32,423 nucleotides of DNA from Bradyrhizobium sp. WSM1743 (GTDB lineage Bacteria; Pseudomonadota; Alphaproteobacteria; Rhizobiales; Xanthobacteraceae): positions 1 through 32,423 of the forward strand of contig NZ_AXAZ01000084.1 in the NCBI RefSeq assembly GCF_000473065.1. The letters run 5' to 3'. Below the pieces are notes generated by a model. It worked only from the letters and a program-made list of their open reading frames with translations, had not been told where the DNA came from and made no database searches. A program made the translations under genes and the position numbers. Positions 15,555-22,338 of this stretch are shown in pieces. Numbering within the stretch: the stretch's first letter is position 1; each line of letters opens with the position of its first letter.

Positions 15555-16168
15555 GATGCGACCTCCTGCGCGCTTGCCGCGGCGAGCGTGCGCAAGCCGC
15601 TCACGACGCGCACCTGAAACGACAGGAACGCAACGAGCTGGGAGAACGTGACGATGCCGGTGGTCGACCAGCCGGCGGCCAGCAGCGCCTTCATGTCGGC
15701 GGACGCGGCATCGCGCGGGTGGAAGACCAGCAGATGCGCATGTTCGAGCGCGGCAATCAGCCTAGGGCCGAGGACGGGCTTGCGCTCCGCGCTCACCCGA
15801 TAGATCAGCCCGGCCTCGTTATCGACCGACAGCGGTCCGGCCGGAAAGGCGCCGTATGGGCCCGACGTCTTGCCGCGCTCGATCTCGGACTTGATCGGCT
15901 CGACCAGCGCCGCGGCATCCGCGCTCGCTGCAAGCTTCTCGCCATAGAAGGCGGCGACGGGGGACACGCCATGGAGCCCGGTCACGAAGGCCGCGACCGC
16001 GGCGCGTTCGGCGAGCGAAAAATCGCCGGCGTCGGTCGGCTCGAACAGGGCGAGATAGCTCTTCTGCGCGTTCTCGCGCGCCTGCGGGCGGCGCCCGCGG
16101 ATGGCATCGAGAGCCGAGCCCGGCGCGATCCCGGCGAGCGTGTCGATAATGTCTTGTGTACTCATCAT
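15551..16168 (-). CDS. CMD-domain protein lacking the CxxC motif (Avi_7170-like)
   Basis: A 205-residue helical protein related to the carboxymuconolactone decarboxylase fold. Landmarks are the helix DFSLAERAAVAAFVTGLHG and the C-terminal DMKALLAAGWSTTGIVTFSQLVAFLSFQVRVVSGLRTL, which is typical of CMD proteins. No cysteine is present at all, so it cannot work as a thiol peroxidase by itself. It resembles, from memory, the TIGRFAM CMD domain protein group Avi_7170. It starts 30 bp after the monooxygenase gene and overlaps the CxxC-bearing partner, suggesting a catalytic/non-catalytic pair. Either ATG 16168 or ATG 16165 may be used; GAGG lies a suitable distance upstream of the second. Confidence 0.8.
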   Translation of the reverse strand: MMSTQDIIDTLAGIAPGSALDAIRGRRPQARENAQKSYLALFEPTDAGDFSLAERAAVAAFVTGLHGVSPVAAFYGEKLAASADAAALVEPIKSEIERGKTSGPYGAFPAGPLSVDNEAGLIYRVSAERKPVLGPRLIAALEHAHLLVFHPRDAASADMKALLAAGWSTTGIVTFSQLVAFLSFQVRVVSGLRTLAAASAQEVAS

Positions 16169-16198
16169 TCAGCCTCATCCAATTCCGTAAAATCGCGG

Positions 16199-17233
16199 CT
16201 AGCCCGCCAGCGCCACGTTGGGCACCGTCCGGGTCCAGCCCAGCGCCGGCGCGACCTTGTCGGCGACCAGCTCGATCGAGCGCAGTACATAAGGATGCGG
16301 CGCATCGACCGAATGCACCTGGAACACGAGATCCGTCACCCGTTCCAGTGTGGCATCGGTGCGAAGCGAGGCGATGACTTCATCGGCGCCGCCGACATGG
16401 GTGTCGAACGCCGTGATCATCTCCTCCAGCGTCTCGCCCGGGGGAAGGTGTCCGCCCTTCATGAATTGCGGCAGCGCGCGGCGCAGTCCGATGTCGGCGA
16501 GGCGCATTGCCTCGCGATGGTCGTCGGCGACGAAGACGCTGCGCGAGGCCATGATACGTGGCTCGCAGCCCGGCGGCAGCGCTGCGAGATAGGCATCGAT
16601 GATCGGGTTCTGGATCTCGGCGAGCGTGGCCTTCGGCGCCTCCTTGGCCCGCGGCTGGGTGCGCGAGAGCAGGAGGCCATCGCCGGCCTTGCCGGCCCGG
16701 GCGCCGCCGGCAACCGAGAATGTCGCCTGCCAGATCCGCTTGTCCAATTGCGGCCGCTGCGGATAGAGCGTGTCGCCGCCGTCGAGCGGCTTGCCGGTCA
16801 GCGCCTTGCGGACGATTTCCAGATTGCGCGCAAAGATCTCATTGCGTTGGGCGCTGTCGAGGCCGAAGGCGGCGAAGGCCGACGGATTGCCGCCGGTGCC
16901 GACGCCGAGCTCGAAACGACCGTTGCAGATGAGATCGAGCACCGCGGCATCCTCCGCCACCCTCACCGCGTTCTCCAGCGGCAGGGTGACGATGCCGGTG
17001 CCGAGGCGGATGCGCGAGGTTTGGGCTGTGACGTAACCCAGGAAGGTGAACGGCGACGGCAGGCCGCCCTCGCGCTCGTGGAAATGATGCTGCGCGATCC
17101 ACGCGGAATCGAGGCCCGCCTTTTCGGCGCGGACGATCTGCTCGGCCGCGAAGCGATATCGCTCGGAGGCCGGGGCCTCGTCGAGCAGCCGCGTGAAGAA
17201 GCCCAGGCGTTTCAGGTTTGCAAAGCGTTTCAT
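16199..17233 (-). CDS. Luciferase-like FMN-dependent monooxygenase (KPN_01858-like)
   Basis: A 344-residue TIM-barrel protein of the bacterial luciferase superfamily, using reduced FMN or F420-type flavin and O2. Landmarks are KRLGFFTRLLDE (first strand), AEKAGLDSAWIAQHHFHEREGG (the flavin-site histidines after strand 2), SRIRLGTGIVTLPLENAVRVAEDAAVLDLICNGRFELGVGTGG, and the late TDLVFQVHSVD. From memory it fits the TIGRFAM group of putative FMN-dependent luciferase-like monooxygenases, KPN_01858 family, which co-occurs with the two CMD proteins downstream. Start ATG 17233 is preceded by AGGGG; 22 further in-frame residues look untranslated. No flavin reductase gene is present, so reduced flavin must come from elsewhere. 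Substrate unknown. Confidence 0.85.
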   Translation of the reverse strand: MKRFANLKRLGFFTRLLDEAPASERYRFAAEQIVRAEKAGLDSAWIAQHHFHEREGGLPSPFTFLGYVTAQTSRIRLGTGIVTLPLENAVRVAEDAAVLDLICNGRFELGVGTGGNPSAFAAFGLDSAQRNEIFARNLEIVRKALTGKPLDGGDTLYPQRPQLDKRIWQATFSVAGGARAGKAGDGLLLSRTQPRAKEAPKATLAEIQNPIIDAYLAALPPGCEPRIMASRSVFVADDHREAMRLADIGLRRALPQFMKGGHLPPGETLEEMITAFDTHVGGADEVIASLRTDATLERVTDLVFQVHSVDAPHPYVLRSIELVADKVAPALGWTRTVPNVALAG

Positions 17234-17367
17234 ACGACCCCTGTCGGCGAGGATGGGCCCCGATGATGTCGGTTGCCGCAGCTCCAGACAAGCGGGCATT
17301 GCGCAAGGCTCATACGCAAGGCTGCCCGCCGGATCGCCCTTACATGGACTTTACGCGGGCAGACTGC

Positions 17368-18150
17368 CTACCAGCTCGGCAGCACCGCGCCCTTGAACTT
17401 GGTCAAGACGAACTCCTTGACCTCGGGCGTGTGGTAGCTGTCCACGAGGATCTTGACCCAGGGCTTGTCCTTGTCGGCGGTGCGCACGGCGATCAGGTTG
17501 ACGTAGGGACCCTTCGGATCCTCGCGCAGGATGGGATCCTTGACCGGATCGAGGCCGGCTTGAGTTGCATAATTGGTGTTGATCGCGGCGGCGTCGACGT
17601 CGTCGAGCGCGCGCGGGGCCTGCGCAGCGTCGACCTCGATGAATTTCAGCTTCCTGGGGTTTTCGGTGATGTCGAGCACCGTCGGCTTGAAGCCCGTGCC
17701 GTCCTTCAGCTTGATCACGCCCTTGTCGCGGAGCAGCAGCAGCACGCGACCGCCATTGGTTGGGTCGTTCGGGATCGAGACCTTGCCGCCCTCGGGGATA
17801 TCGGCGAAGGCCTTGTGCTTCTTCGAATACACGCCGATCGGGAAGTTCACGGTCAGGCCGACGGCCTCGATCTTGTAGCCGCGGTCGGCCTTCTGGTTGT
17901 CGAGATAGGGCTGGTTCTGGAACGAATTGGCCTGGATCTCGCCGGCATCGAGCGCGGCGTTCGGCACCACGTAATCGGAGAACTCGAGCAGCTGGATGTC
18001 GAGCCCCTGCTTGGCGGCGATCGGCTTCACGGCCTCGAGGATCTGCGCGTGCGGTCCTGGCGTCACGCCGATCTTGATGGTCTCGGCTGAAGCTCCGGCC
18101 GACCACGCGGCGAGCACGGCGGAGAGAATCAGGGGGAGGCGAAACGACAT
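17368..18150 (-). CDS. MetQ/NlpA-family periplasmic binding protein without own transporter
   Basis: A 260-residue solute-binding protein of the NlpA (Lipoprotein_9) family, whose best-known member MetQ binds methionine. The signal peptide is MSFRLPLILSAVLAAWSAGASA with predicted cleavage ASA/ET; there is no lipobox cysteine, so it is soluble rather than a lipoprotein. Conserved features include TIKIGVTPGPHAQILEAVKPIAAKQGLDIQLLEFSDYVVPNAALDAGEIQANSFQNQPYL and IPNDPTNGGRVLLLL. No metN or metI is nearby. It is the promoter-proximal gene of the minus-strand cluster, 134 bp before the monooxygenase gene. NlpA-family proteins can bind sulfur-containing ligands, which would fit an organosulfur substrate for the cluster, but that is inference. 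ATG 18150 has GGAG 6 nt upstream. Confidence 0.88.
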   Translation of the reverse strand: MSFRLPLILSAVLAAWSAGASAETIKIGVTPGPHAQILEAVKPIAAKQGLDIQLLEFSDYVVPNAALDAGEIQANSFQNQPYLDNQKADRGYKIEAVGLTVNFPIGVYSKKHKAFADIPEGGKVSIPNDPTNGGRVLLLLRDKGVIKLKDGTGFKPTVLDITENPRKLKFIEVDAAQAPRALDDVDAAAINTNYATQAGLDPVKDPILREDPKGPYVNLIAVRTADKDKPWVKILVDSYHTPEVKEFVLTKFKGAVLPSW

Positions 18151-18449
18151 CTTGGTCTCCATGGAGTCTGCGGCAACGGAACCGTATTCCCTTTTCTGCG
18201 CTGCGAAATCAATGAAATGGAAATCCATATTGGCTGGCCGTCGCGGGCAACCCTTCTCCAATCGACCTCAATTGCGAAACGAATGCGGAGCGGCGGCAAC
18301 GTGCCCCCCGAAGCGTGACGGCATCGCGGCAAAGCGGCGCAGCCCCTGCGCAACCGTGGCGGAGCGTCCGCCCCCTCTTTGACTCCACCACGCCGGACGT
18401 GCTGAGTTAGCGCGCACTGAGCCGGTGACGACGTGGTGGAGGTCATCCG

Positions 18450-20237
18450 ATGAACGAGAACGAGATCCGCAATCTGGTCGCGGAGGTGAAGCAAGGCAAA
18501 TTGTCGCGACGCTCGTTCATCAGAACCATGGCCGCAGTCGGAATCACAGCACCGATCGCCAGCCAGATCCTGGTCTGGCACGACGTGGCGATGGCGGACG
18601 CCACGCTGCCGTACAAGCCGACCAAGGCCGGCGGCGGCGGCACGCTCAAGCTCCTGCTCTGGCAGGCGCCCACCCTGCTCAATCCGCATTTCGCGCTCGG
18701 CACCAAGGACCAGATCGCATCGCGCGTCTTCTTCGAGCCGCTCGCCGGCTGGGACAAGGACGGCAATCTCATCCCCTGCCTTGCCGCCGAGGCTCCGACC
18801 AAGGCGAACGGCGGCCTTGCGGCCGACGGCATGAGCGTGATCTGGAAGCTGAAGCGGGGTGTGACATGGCATGACGGCAAGCCCTTCACCGCCGACGACG
18901 TCGTCTTCACCTGGCAGTATGCCGCCGACCTCGCCACCGCGGCCTACACCACGGGGTCCTACAAGGACATCAAGGTCGAGAAGATCGACGATCACGCCGT
19001 CAAGGTGATCTTCCGGGCGCCGACGCCGTTCTGGGCCGACCCGTTCGTCGGCTCGGTCGGGATGATCCTGCCAAAGCATCATTTCGGCGACTATGTCGGC
19101 GCCAAGTCGCGCGAGGCGCCGGGCAATCTGAAGCCGGTCGGCACCGGCCCGTACAAATTCGTCGAGTTCAAGCCGGGCGACCTGATCCGCGCCGAGCGCA
19201 ATCCCGACTATCACATCAAGAACCAGCCGCATTTCGACACGCTCGAGGTCAAGGGCGGCGGCGACGCGGTGTCTGCGGCGCGCGCCGTGCTGCAGACCGG
19301 CGAATACGACTTTGCCTGGAACATGCAGGTGGAGGAGGAGGTGCTCAAGCGCATGGAGGCGGGCGGCAAAGGCAAGCTCGACATCACGCCTTCCGGCAAT
19401 GTCGAGTTCATCATCCTCAACACGACGGACCCCTGGACCGAGGTCGACGGCGAGCGTTCGAGCGTAAAGACCAAGCATCCGACGCTGTCCGATCCCGCCG
19501 TTCGCCGCGCGATCAATCTGTTGATCGACCGCGATTCGATCCAGAAATTCATCTACGGCCGCGGCGCCCTCGCAACCGCGAGCTTCGTCAACGCGCCCAA
19601 ACAGTTCAAGTCGCCGAAGCTGAAATACGAGTTCGACATCGACAAGGCCAACAAGATCCTCGACGAGGCCGGCTGGACCAGGGGCGCCGACGGCATCCGC
19701 GAGAAGGACGGCAAGAAGCTCAAATACGTGTTCCAGACCTCGACCAACGCCCCGCGGCAGAAGACCCAGGCCATCATCAAGCAGGCCTGCCAGAAGGCCG
19801 GCATCGAGATCGAGATCAAGGCGGTCACCGCATCGGTGTTCTTCTCCTCCGATGTCGGCAATCCCGACACCTATTCGAAATTCTATGCCGACATGGAGAT
19901 GTATAACACGACGCAGCCGCAGCCCGATCCGGAGCGCTTGCTGAACCAGTGCGTGTCCTGGGAGATCGCCACCAAGGACAATAAATGGCTCGGCCGCAAC
20001 AATTCGCGCTATTCCGATCCCGAAGCCGACAAGGCCTACAAGGCGGCGCAGAACGAGCTCGATCCGGTCAAGCGCGCCGCGCTGCTGATGAAGGTGGACG
20101 AGATCTTCTGCGAGGCCCACGTGTTCCTGCCGCTGCTCTCGCGCCACATCGTCAACGCCGGCGCCAACAATCTGATGATCGACATCTCGGGCTGGGACAC
20201 CATTACCTGGAATCTGGCGGCGTGGTATCGGAGCTGA
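18450..20237 (+). CDS. Tat-exported peptide/nickel-class ABC binding protein (SBP family 5)
   Basis: A 595-residue periplasmic binding protein of family SBP_bac_5, the class serving oligopeptide, nickel and opine importers. The N-terminus carries a Tat motif SRRSFIRTMAAVG, and the mature part has GGTLKLLLWQAPTLLNPHFALGTKDQIASRVFFEPLAGWDKDGNLIPCLA, then WKLKRGVTWHDGKPFTADDVVFTW, the family hallmark, and VGTGPYKFVEFKPGD. It is somewhat longer than usual (about 500-540). Start ATG 18450 has GGAGG eight bases upstream. No dppB/C/D/F-type genes follow; a strong terminator lies at 20418. It is divergent from the MetQ-like gene across about 300 bp, so the two may share regulation. Its permease is unlinked, or it feeds a shared one. 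Confidence 0.9.
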   Translation: MNENEIRNLVAEVKQGKLSRRSFIRTMAAVGITAPIASQILVWHDVAMADATLPYKPTKAGGGGTLKLLLWQAPTLLNPHFALGTKDQIASRVFFEPLAGWDKDGNLIPCLAAEAPTKANGGLAADGMSVIWKLKRGVTWHDGKPFTADDVVFTWQYAADLATAAYTTGSYKDIKVEKIDDHAVKVIFRAPTPFWADPFVGSVGMILPKHHFGDYVGAKSREAPGNLKPVGTGPYKFVEFKPGDLIRAERNPDYHIKNQPHFDTLEVKGGGDAVSAARAVLQTGEYDFAWNMQVEEEVLKRMEAGGKGKLDITPSGNVEFIILNTTDPWTEVDGERSSVKTKHPTLSDPAVRRAINLLIDRDSIQKFIYGRGALATASFVNAPKQFKSPKLKYEFDIDKANKILDEAGWTRGADGIREKDGKKLKYVFQTSTNAPRQKTQAIIKQACQKAGIEIEIKAVTASVFFSSDVGNPDTYSKFYADMEMYNTTQPQPDPERLLNQCVSWEIATKDNKWLGRNNSRYSDPEADKAYKAAQNELDPVKRAALLMKVDEIFCEAHVFLPLLSRHIVNAGANNLMIDISGWDTITWNLAAWYRS

Positions 20238-20417
20238 GGGGAGCTCGGCGAGAATTCTCGTATCCAGCTCGCATAGCGTGGAATCCCTTCCACTGTGTGC
20301 TCCAGATCACAGCAGAATCACGTGCCTTCCCTTACAAAAATCGGGCATGGCCGCAAACAAGGTAACGGCGGTACGCACGAGGCTGGGAAGACGATCAACA
20401 GCTACGGACTATGCGAC

Positions 20418-20453
20418 GCCGCCAGGGTGAAGAACCCGGCGGCTTTTCTTTTT
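20418..20453 (+). terminator. Rho-independent terminator downstream of the SBP gene
   Basis: GCCGCC-AGGGT and ACCC-GGCGGC form a GC-rich stem of about 10 bp with a GAAGA-type loop, followed by TTTTCTTTTT. It lies 180 nt beyond the stop of the plus-strand binding protein gene, so that mRNA has a long 3' UTR, or a small RNA ends here. Confidence 0.85.
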
Positions 20454-20462
20454 GCAGGCTCG

Positions 20463-20549
20463 GTAGGATGGGTAGAGCAAAGCGAAACCCATCCATATAT
20501 TTCGAATGCGGACGCATGATGGGTTTCGCAAGGGCTCTACCCATCCTAC
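20463..20549. repeat. REPIN, stem family GATGGGT (left boundary of small-gene island)
   Basis: Two GTAG-headed REP units in inverted orientation. Each has a 7-bp stem GATGGGT/ACCCATC. The left loop is 13 nt (AGAGCAAAGCGAA) and the right, read on the minus strand, is 14 nt (AGAGCCCTTGCGAA). Twenty-odd bases separate the units. The element is nearly identical in plan to that at 21217-21302. Both halves together form an imperfect 87-bp inverted repeat. Confidence 0.85.
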
Positions 20550-20574
20550 GCACCACCATTTCGAGCCGGCGCGG

Positions 20575-20760
20575 CTAGTGCCACGTCGTATCCGCTTCGA
20601 CGATCACCACTCTGATTTCAGGATCTTCGGCCGTGTTGCAGGCGCAGGGCATGCCCTCGCCGCAGCGGCAGCCGCCCAGCTTCTCGCTCCAGACCCGGAG
20701 CGGATGGTTTTCGCAGACCCATCCAAGACCCTGGCAGAACGGGCAAGTCTTGTCGGTCAC
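20575..20760 (-). CDS. Small cysteine-rich protein, putative zinc-binding
   Basis: A 61-residue protein read from GTG 20760. It has a cysteine-rich body: CPFCQGLGWVC near the N-terminus, then GGCRCGEGMPCAC after about 15 residues, and ends EIRVVIVEADTTWH. The CxxC-x7-C and CxCx5CxC groups suggest one or two structural zinc sites, a little like the zinc module of DnaJ. Similar tiny proteins are, from memory, common in Bradyrhizobium and have no known function. Its GTG overlaps the TGA of the upstream DUF2934 gene (GTGA), so it is translationally coupled to it. A longer frame upstream exists but has no protein-like composition. Confidence 0.65.
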   Translation of the reverse strand: MTDKTCPFCQGLGWVCENHPLRVWSEKLGGCRCGEGMPCACNTAEDPEIRVVIVEADTTWH

Positions 20761-20918
20761 AGCGTATCCGGCGTCCGCATCGTGTTCGACTTGTCCTCGT
20801 TGCGCAGCTCCTGCTCGGCCGCGTGCCAAAACTCCTCCTCGCGGCCTTCGGGCTTGCCGGCCTGCTCCCACAATTGGTGCGCGCGTTCTCGGATGGCTTG
20901 CTCGGTCGGCTCGGACAA
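20757..20918 (-). CDS. DUF2934 small protein
   Basis: A 53-residue protein. The helical core AIRERAHQLWEQAGKPEG followed by REEEFWHAAEQEL matches the DUF2934 pattern (I-R-x-R-A-x-x-L-W-E-x-A-G-x-P-E-G-R…W-x-x-A-E-x-E-L), found in many rhizobial small proteins of unknown role. Start TTG 20918 is chosen because AGGAGG lies five bases upstream. The frame stays open for another 26 codons to an ATG at 20996, but that part is proline/glycine-rich and lacks a ribosome site. It forms a two-gene unit with the cysteine-rich gene downstream. Confidence 0.7.
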   Translation of the reverse strand: MSEPTEQAIRERAHQLWEQAGKPEGREEEFWHAAEQELRNEDKSNTMRTPDTL

Positions 20919-21077
20919 TTGCACCTCCTGCGTTGGAAGCACGGCCCCACCCTGGGGGTACGGGGGGCTTGGAGGGGGGCCGTGCAGGCCAGCCATCGGC
21001 GGCGACGCTGGCCCGCGGAGTCAATCTTCGACCATAGGCAAGGGTTCCTGCGCGCCTGCGCCGCCGGGCGGAATTCA

Positions 21078-21216
21078 TTATGACCGGCGAACCTGCGGCT
21101 GGCCTCGGCTCCCCTTCGACGGCACCGGCGTCCCATCCGCCATTGTCGTCACGCCCGTCCGCTCGACGATCATCCCATAGGCCTTCGGCTGGCGGTGGAC
21201 GTCGAAATTGAAGCTC
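21078..21216 (-). pseudogene. Short protein-like gene remnant abutting a REPIN
   Basis: One minus-strand frame reads …TSFNFDVHRQPKAYGM then IVERTGVTTMADGTPVP and ends at tandem TAA/TGA stops (21075-21080). Third positions are G or C in most codons and the composition is ordinary protein, unlike the neighbouring frames. No start codon precedes the FDVH part: the frame runs straight into the REPIN at 21217 and then meets a stop. An internal ATG at 21173 with GAAGG upstream could still give a 31-residue peptide. It could be the tail of a gene cut by REPIN insertion, or a small gene with unusual initiation. The family is not recognised. Confidence 0.35.
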
Positions 21217-21302
21217 GTAGGATGGGTAGAGCGAAGCGAAACCCATCGATGCTACCCGAACGTAGAGCGTGATGGGTTTCGCAAAAGCTCTACCCATCCT
21301 AC
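21217..21302. repeat. REPIN, stem family GATGGGT (right boundary of small-gene island)
   Basis: This is the second copy of the element at 20463: GTAG head, 7-bp stem GATGGGT/ACCCATC in both units, left loop 13 nt (AGAGCGAAGCGAA) and right loop 14 nt (AGAGCTTTTGCGAA on the minus strand). The loops differ from the first copy by only one to three bases, while the DNA between the two units is unrelated. It lies between the gene remnant and the lysR promoter region. Confidence 0.85.
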
Positions 21303-21342
21303 GGACTATCCCGATAAACGCCCTGCTCGGGGAAAACGCCTA

Positions 21343-21356
21343 TTGACCTGAATCAA
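21343..21356. promoter_or_regulatory. Candidate FNR/FixK-type box upstream of lysR
   Basis: TTGACCTGAATCAA has the TTGA-N6-TCAA form of FixK2/FNR/Anr sites. It is centred about 82 nt upstream of the TTG start of the LysR gene. A TATACT hexamer, a good -10, begins two bases after the box, though no -35 is at the right distance. A single 14-bp match occurs by chance at moderate frequency, so this is suggestive only. Confidence 0.35.
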
Positions 21357-21431
21357 GATATACTACGGGACTTAGGCTTCCGCGACGCGGGTTCGGCCAA
21401 GCGTGTCCAAGCGCAGACCCAGGCGAAAGAC

Positions 21432-22328
21432 TTGTCGAACATCAATCTCAAGCTTCTCCATACCTTCCTGCTCGCAGCTGAGCACGAAAGCTTCCGGAAA
21501 GCGGCGGACGAATCCAACCGATCGCCGTCTGCGGTTAGCATGCAGATCCGCGACCTGGAGGAGCAGATCGGCGTCCTGCTTTTTCGCAGGACGCCGCAGA
21601 AGGTGCTGCTCACGCCTGAGGGGCGAATTCTGTTCGAGCAGGCGAAGCGCGCCCTCCAGGAAGTTCAGTCCGGGCTCGATCTGCTGAGCGAGTCAGCGCA
21701 GTCCCGCAGCCGTCACATTCGCATGGCCTGCGTTCCGACGCTCGCATCCGGATGGCTGCCCAACATCCTGGCGACATTCAAGGTCCGCTATCCGCGGAGC
21801 CAGGTGCAGCTCATGGAGCTCTCCACGACGCCCATGCTTGAATTGCTCAAGCGGCAGGATGTCGAGTTCGGTATTGGTCCAGAAGTTCCCGACATGGGGG
21901 ACTATGAGTTCGAGCCGATCCTCGAGGATCCGCTGTTTGCCTGCGTACCGCCGGTGTTCGACGAGGGGCAATCGAGCGTCAGCTTCGCCGATCTCGTCGA
22001 AAAGCCGGCCATCCTGCTGTCGAAGACGACTGCAGTCCGAGGGCTGATCGATGAGACGCTGGAGACGCTTGCCGTCCGCCTCGACGTGCAGTTCGAAGTC
22101 CAGGCCGCCACGACGGCGGTGGCACTGGCCGCCTCCGGCCTCGGTATCGCGATCGTGCCACGGGTCGCACTGGTGCAGGCCGGCGTGCAGCGGTTTCGTG
22201 TGGTCCCGATCTCCGATCAAATCAAGCTTCGCCGAATCGGCTTGATCACCACCCGCAGCTCGGTCAGGCGCCCGAACACCGAGCAGCTGATCTCGTTGAT
22301 CCGCGCAAGTCTTTCCCAGCTGCGCTGA
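21432..22328 (+). CDS. LysR-family transcriptional regulator
   Basis: A 298-residue LysR-type regulator. The N-terminal helix-turn-helix is NINLKLLHTFLLAAEHESFRKAADESNRSPSAVSMQIRDLEEQIGVLLFRR (about residues 3-53), then the linker helix and a LysR_substrate effector domain (RHIRMACVPTLASGWLPNILATFKVRYP... VALAASGLGIAIVPRVAL). The canonical first residues appear right after TTG 21432, the only standard start available. The frame is open further upstream for some 38 codons with protein-like composition but no start codon. It is convergent with the isopropylmalate-dehydrogenase-like gene (10-bp gap) and probably controls that three-gene operon; a possible site is the inverted repeat at 23478-23495. 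Confidence 0.88.
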   Translation: MSNINLKLLHTFLLAAEHESFRKAADESNRSPSAVSMQIRDLEEQIGVLLFRRTPQKVLLTPEGRILFEQAKRALQEVQSGLDLLSESAQSRSRHIRMACVPTLASGWLPNILATFKVRYPRSQVQLMELSTTPMLELLKRQDVEFGIGPEVPDMGDYEFEPILEDPLFACVPPVFDEGQSSVSFADLVEKPAILLSKTTAVRGLIDETLETLAVRLDVQFEVQAATTAVALAASGLGIAIVPRVALVQAGVQRFRVVPISDQIKLRRIGLITTRSSVRRPNTEQLISLIRASLSQLR

Positions 22329-22338
22329 CGCCTCACGC

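Larger units (their letters stand above)
20238..20574. other. 337-bp intergenic stretch with terminator and REPIN
   Basis: No gene is supported. The stretch holds a perfect 12-bp palindrome CGAGAATTCTCG just after the preceding stop, the terminator at 20418-20453 and the REPIN at 20463-20549. The 74-codon plus-strand frame across it (…VGWVEQSETHPY…) is the translation of the REP unit and is not a gene. Confidence 0.6.

Noticed and set aside
18129..20147. 672-codon minus-strand frame opposite the SBP gene
   Set aside because: It is antisense to a clear SBP_bac_5 protein and extends into the MetQ-like gene; no domain is recognised.
20249..20260. Perfect 12-bp palindrome CGAGAATTCTCG after the SBP stop codon
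   Set aside because: Too short and without a T-tract to be a terminator; likely chance.
20295..20519. 74-codon plus-strand frame with VGWVEQSETHPY
   Set aside because: That string is the translation of the REP unit, and the frame crosses a rho-independent terminator.
20575..21297. 240-codon minus-strand frame covering the whole REPIN-bounded island
   Set aside because: Its N-terminal half includes REPIN sequence and low-complexity Arg/Pro text; only the last 61 codons look like protein, so only those were called.
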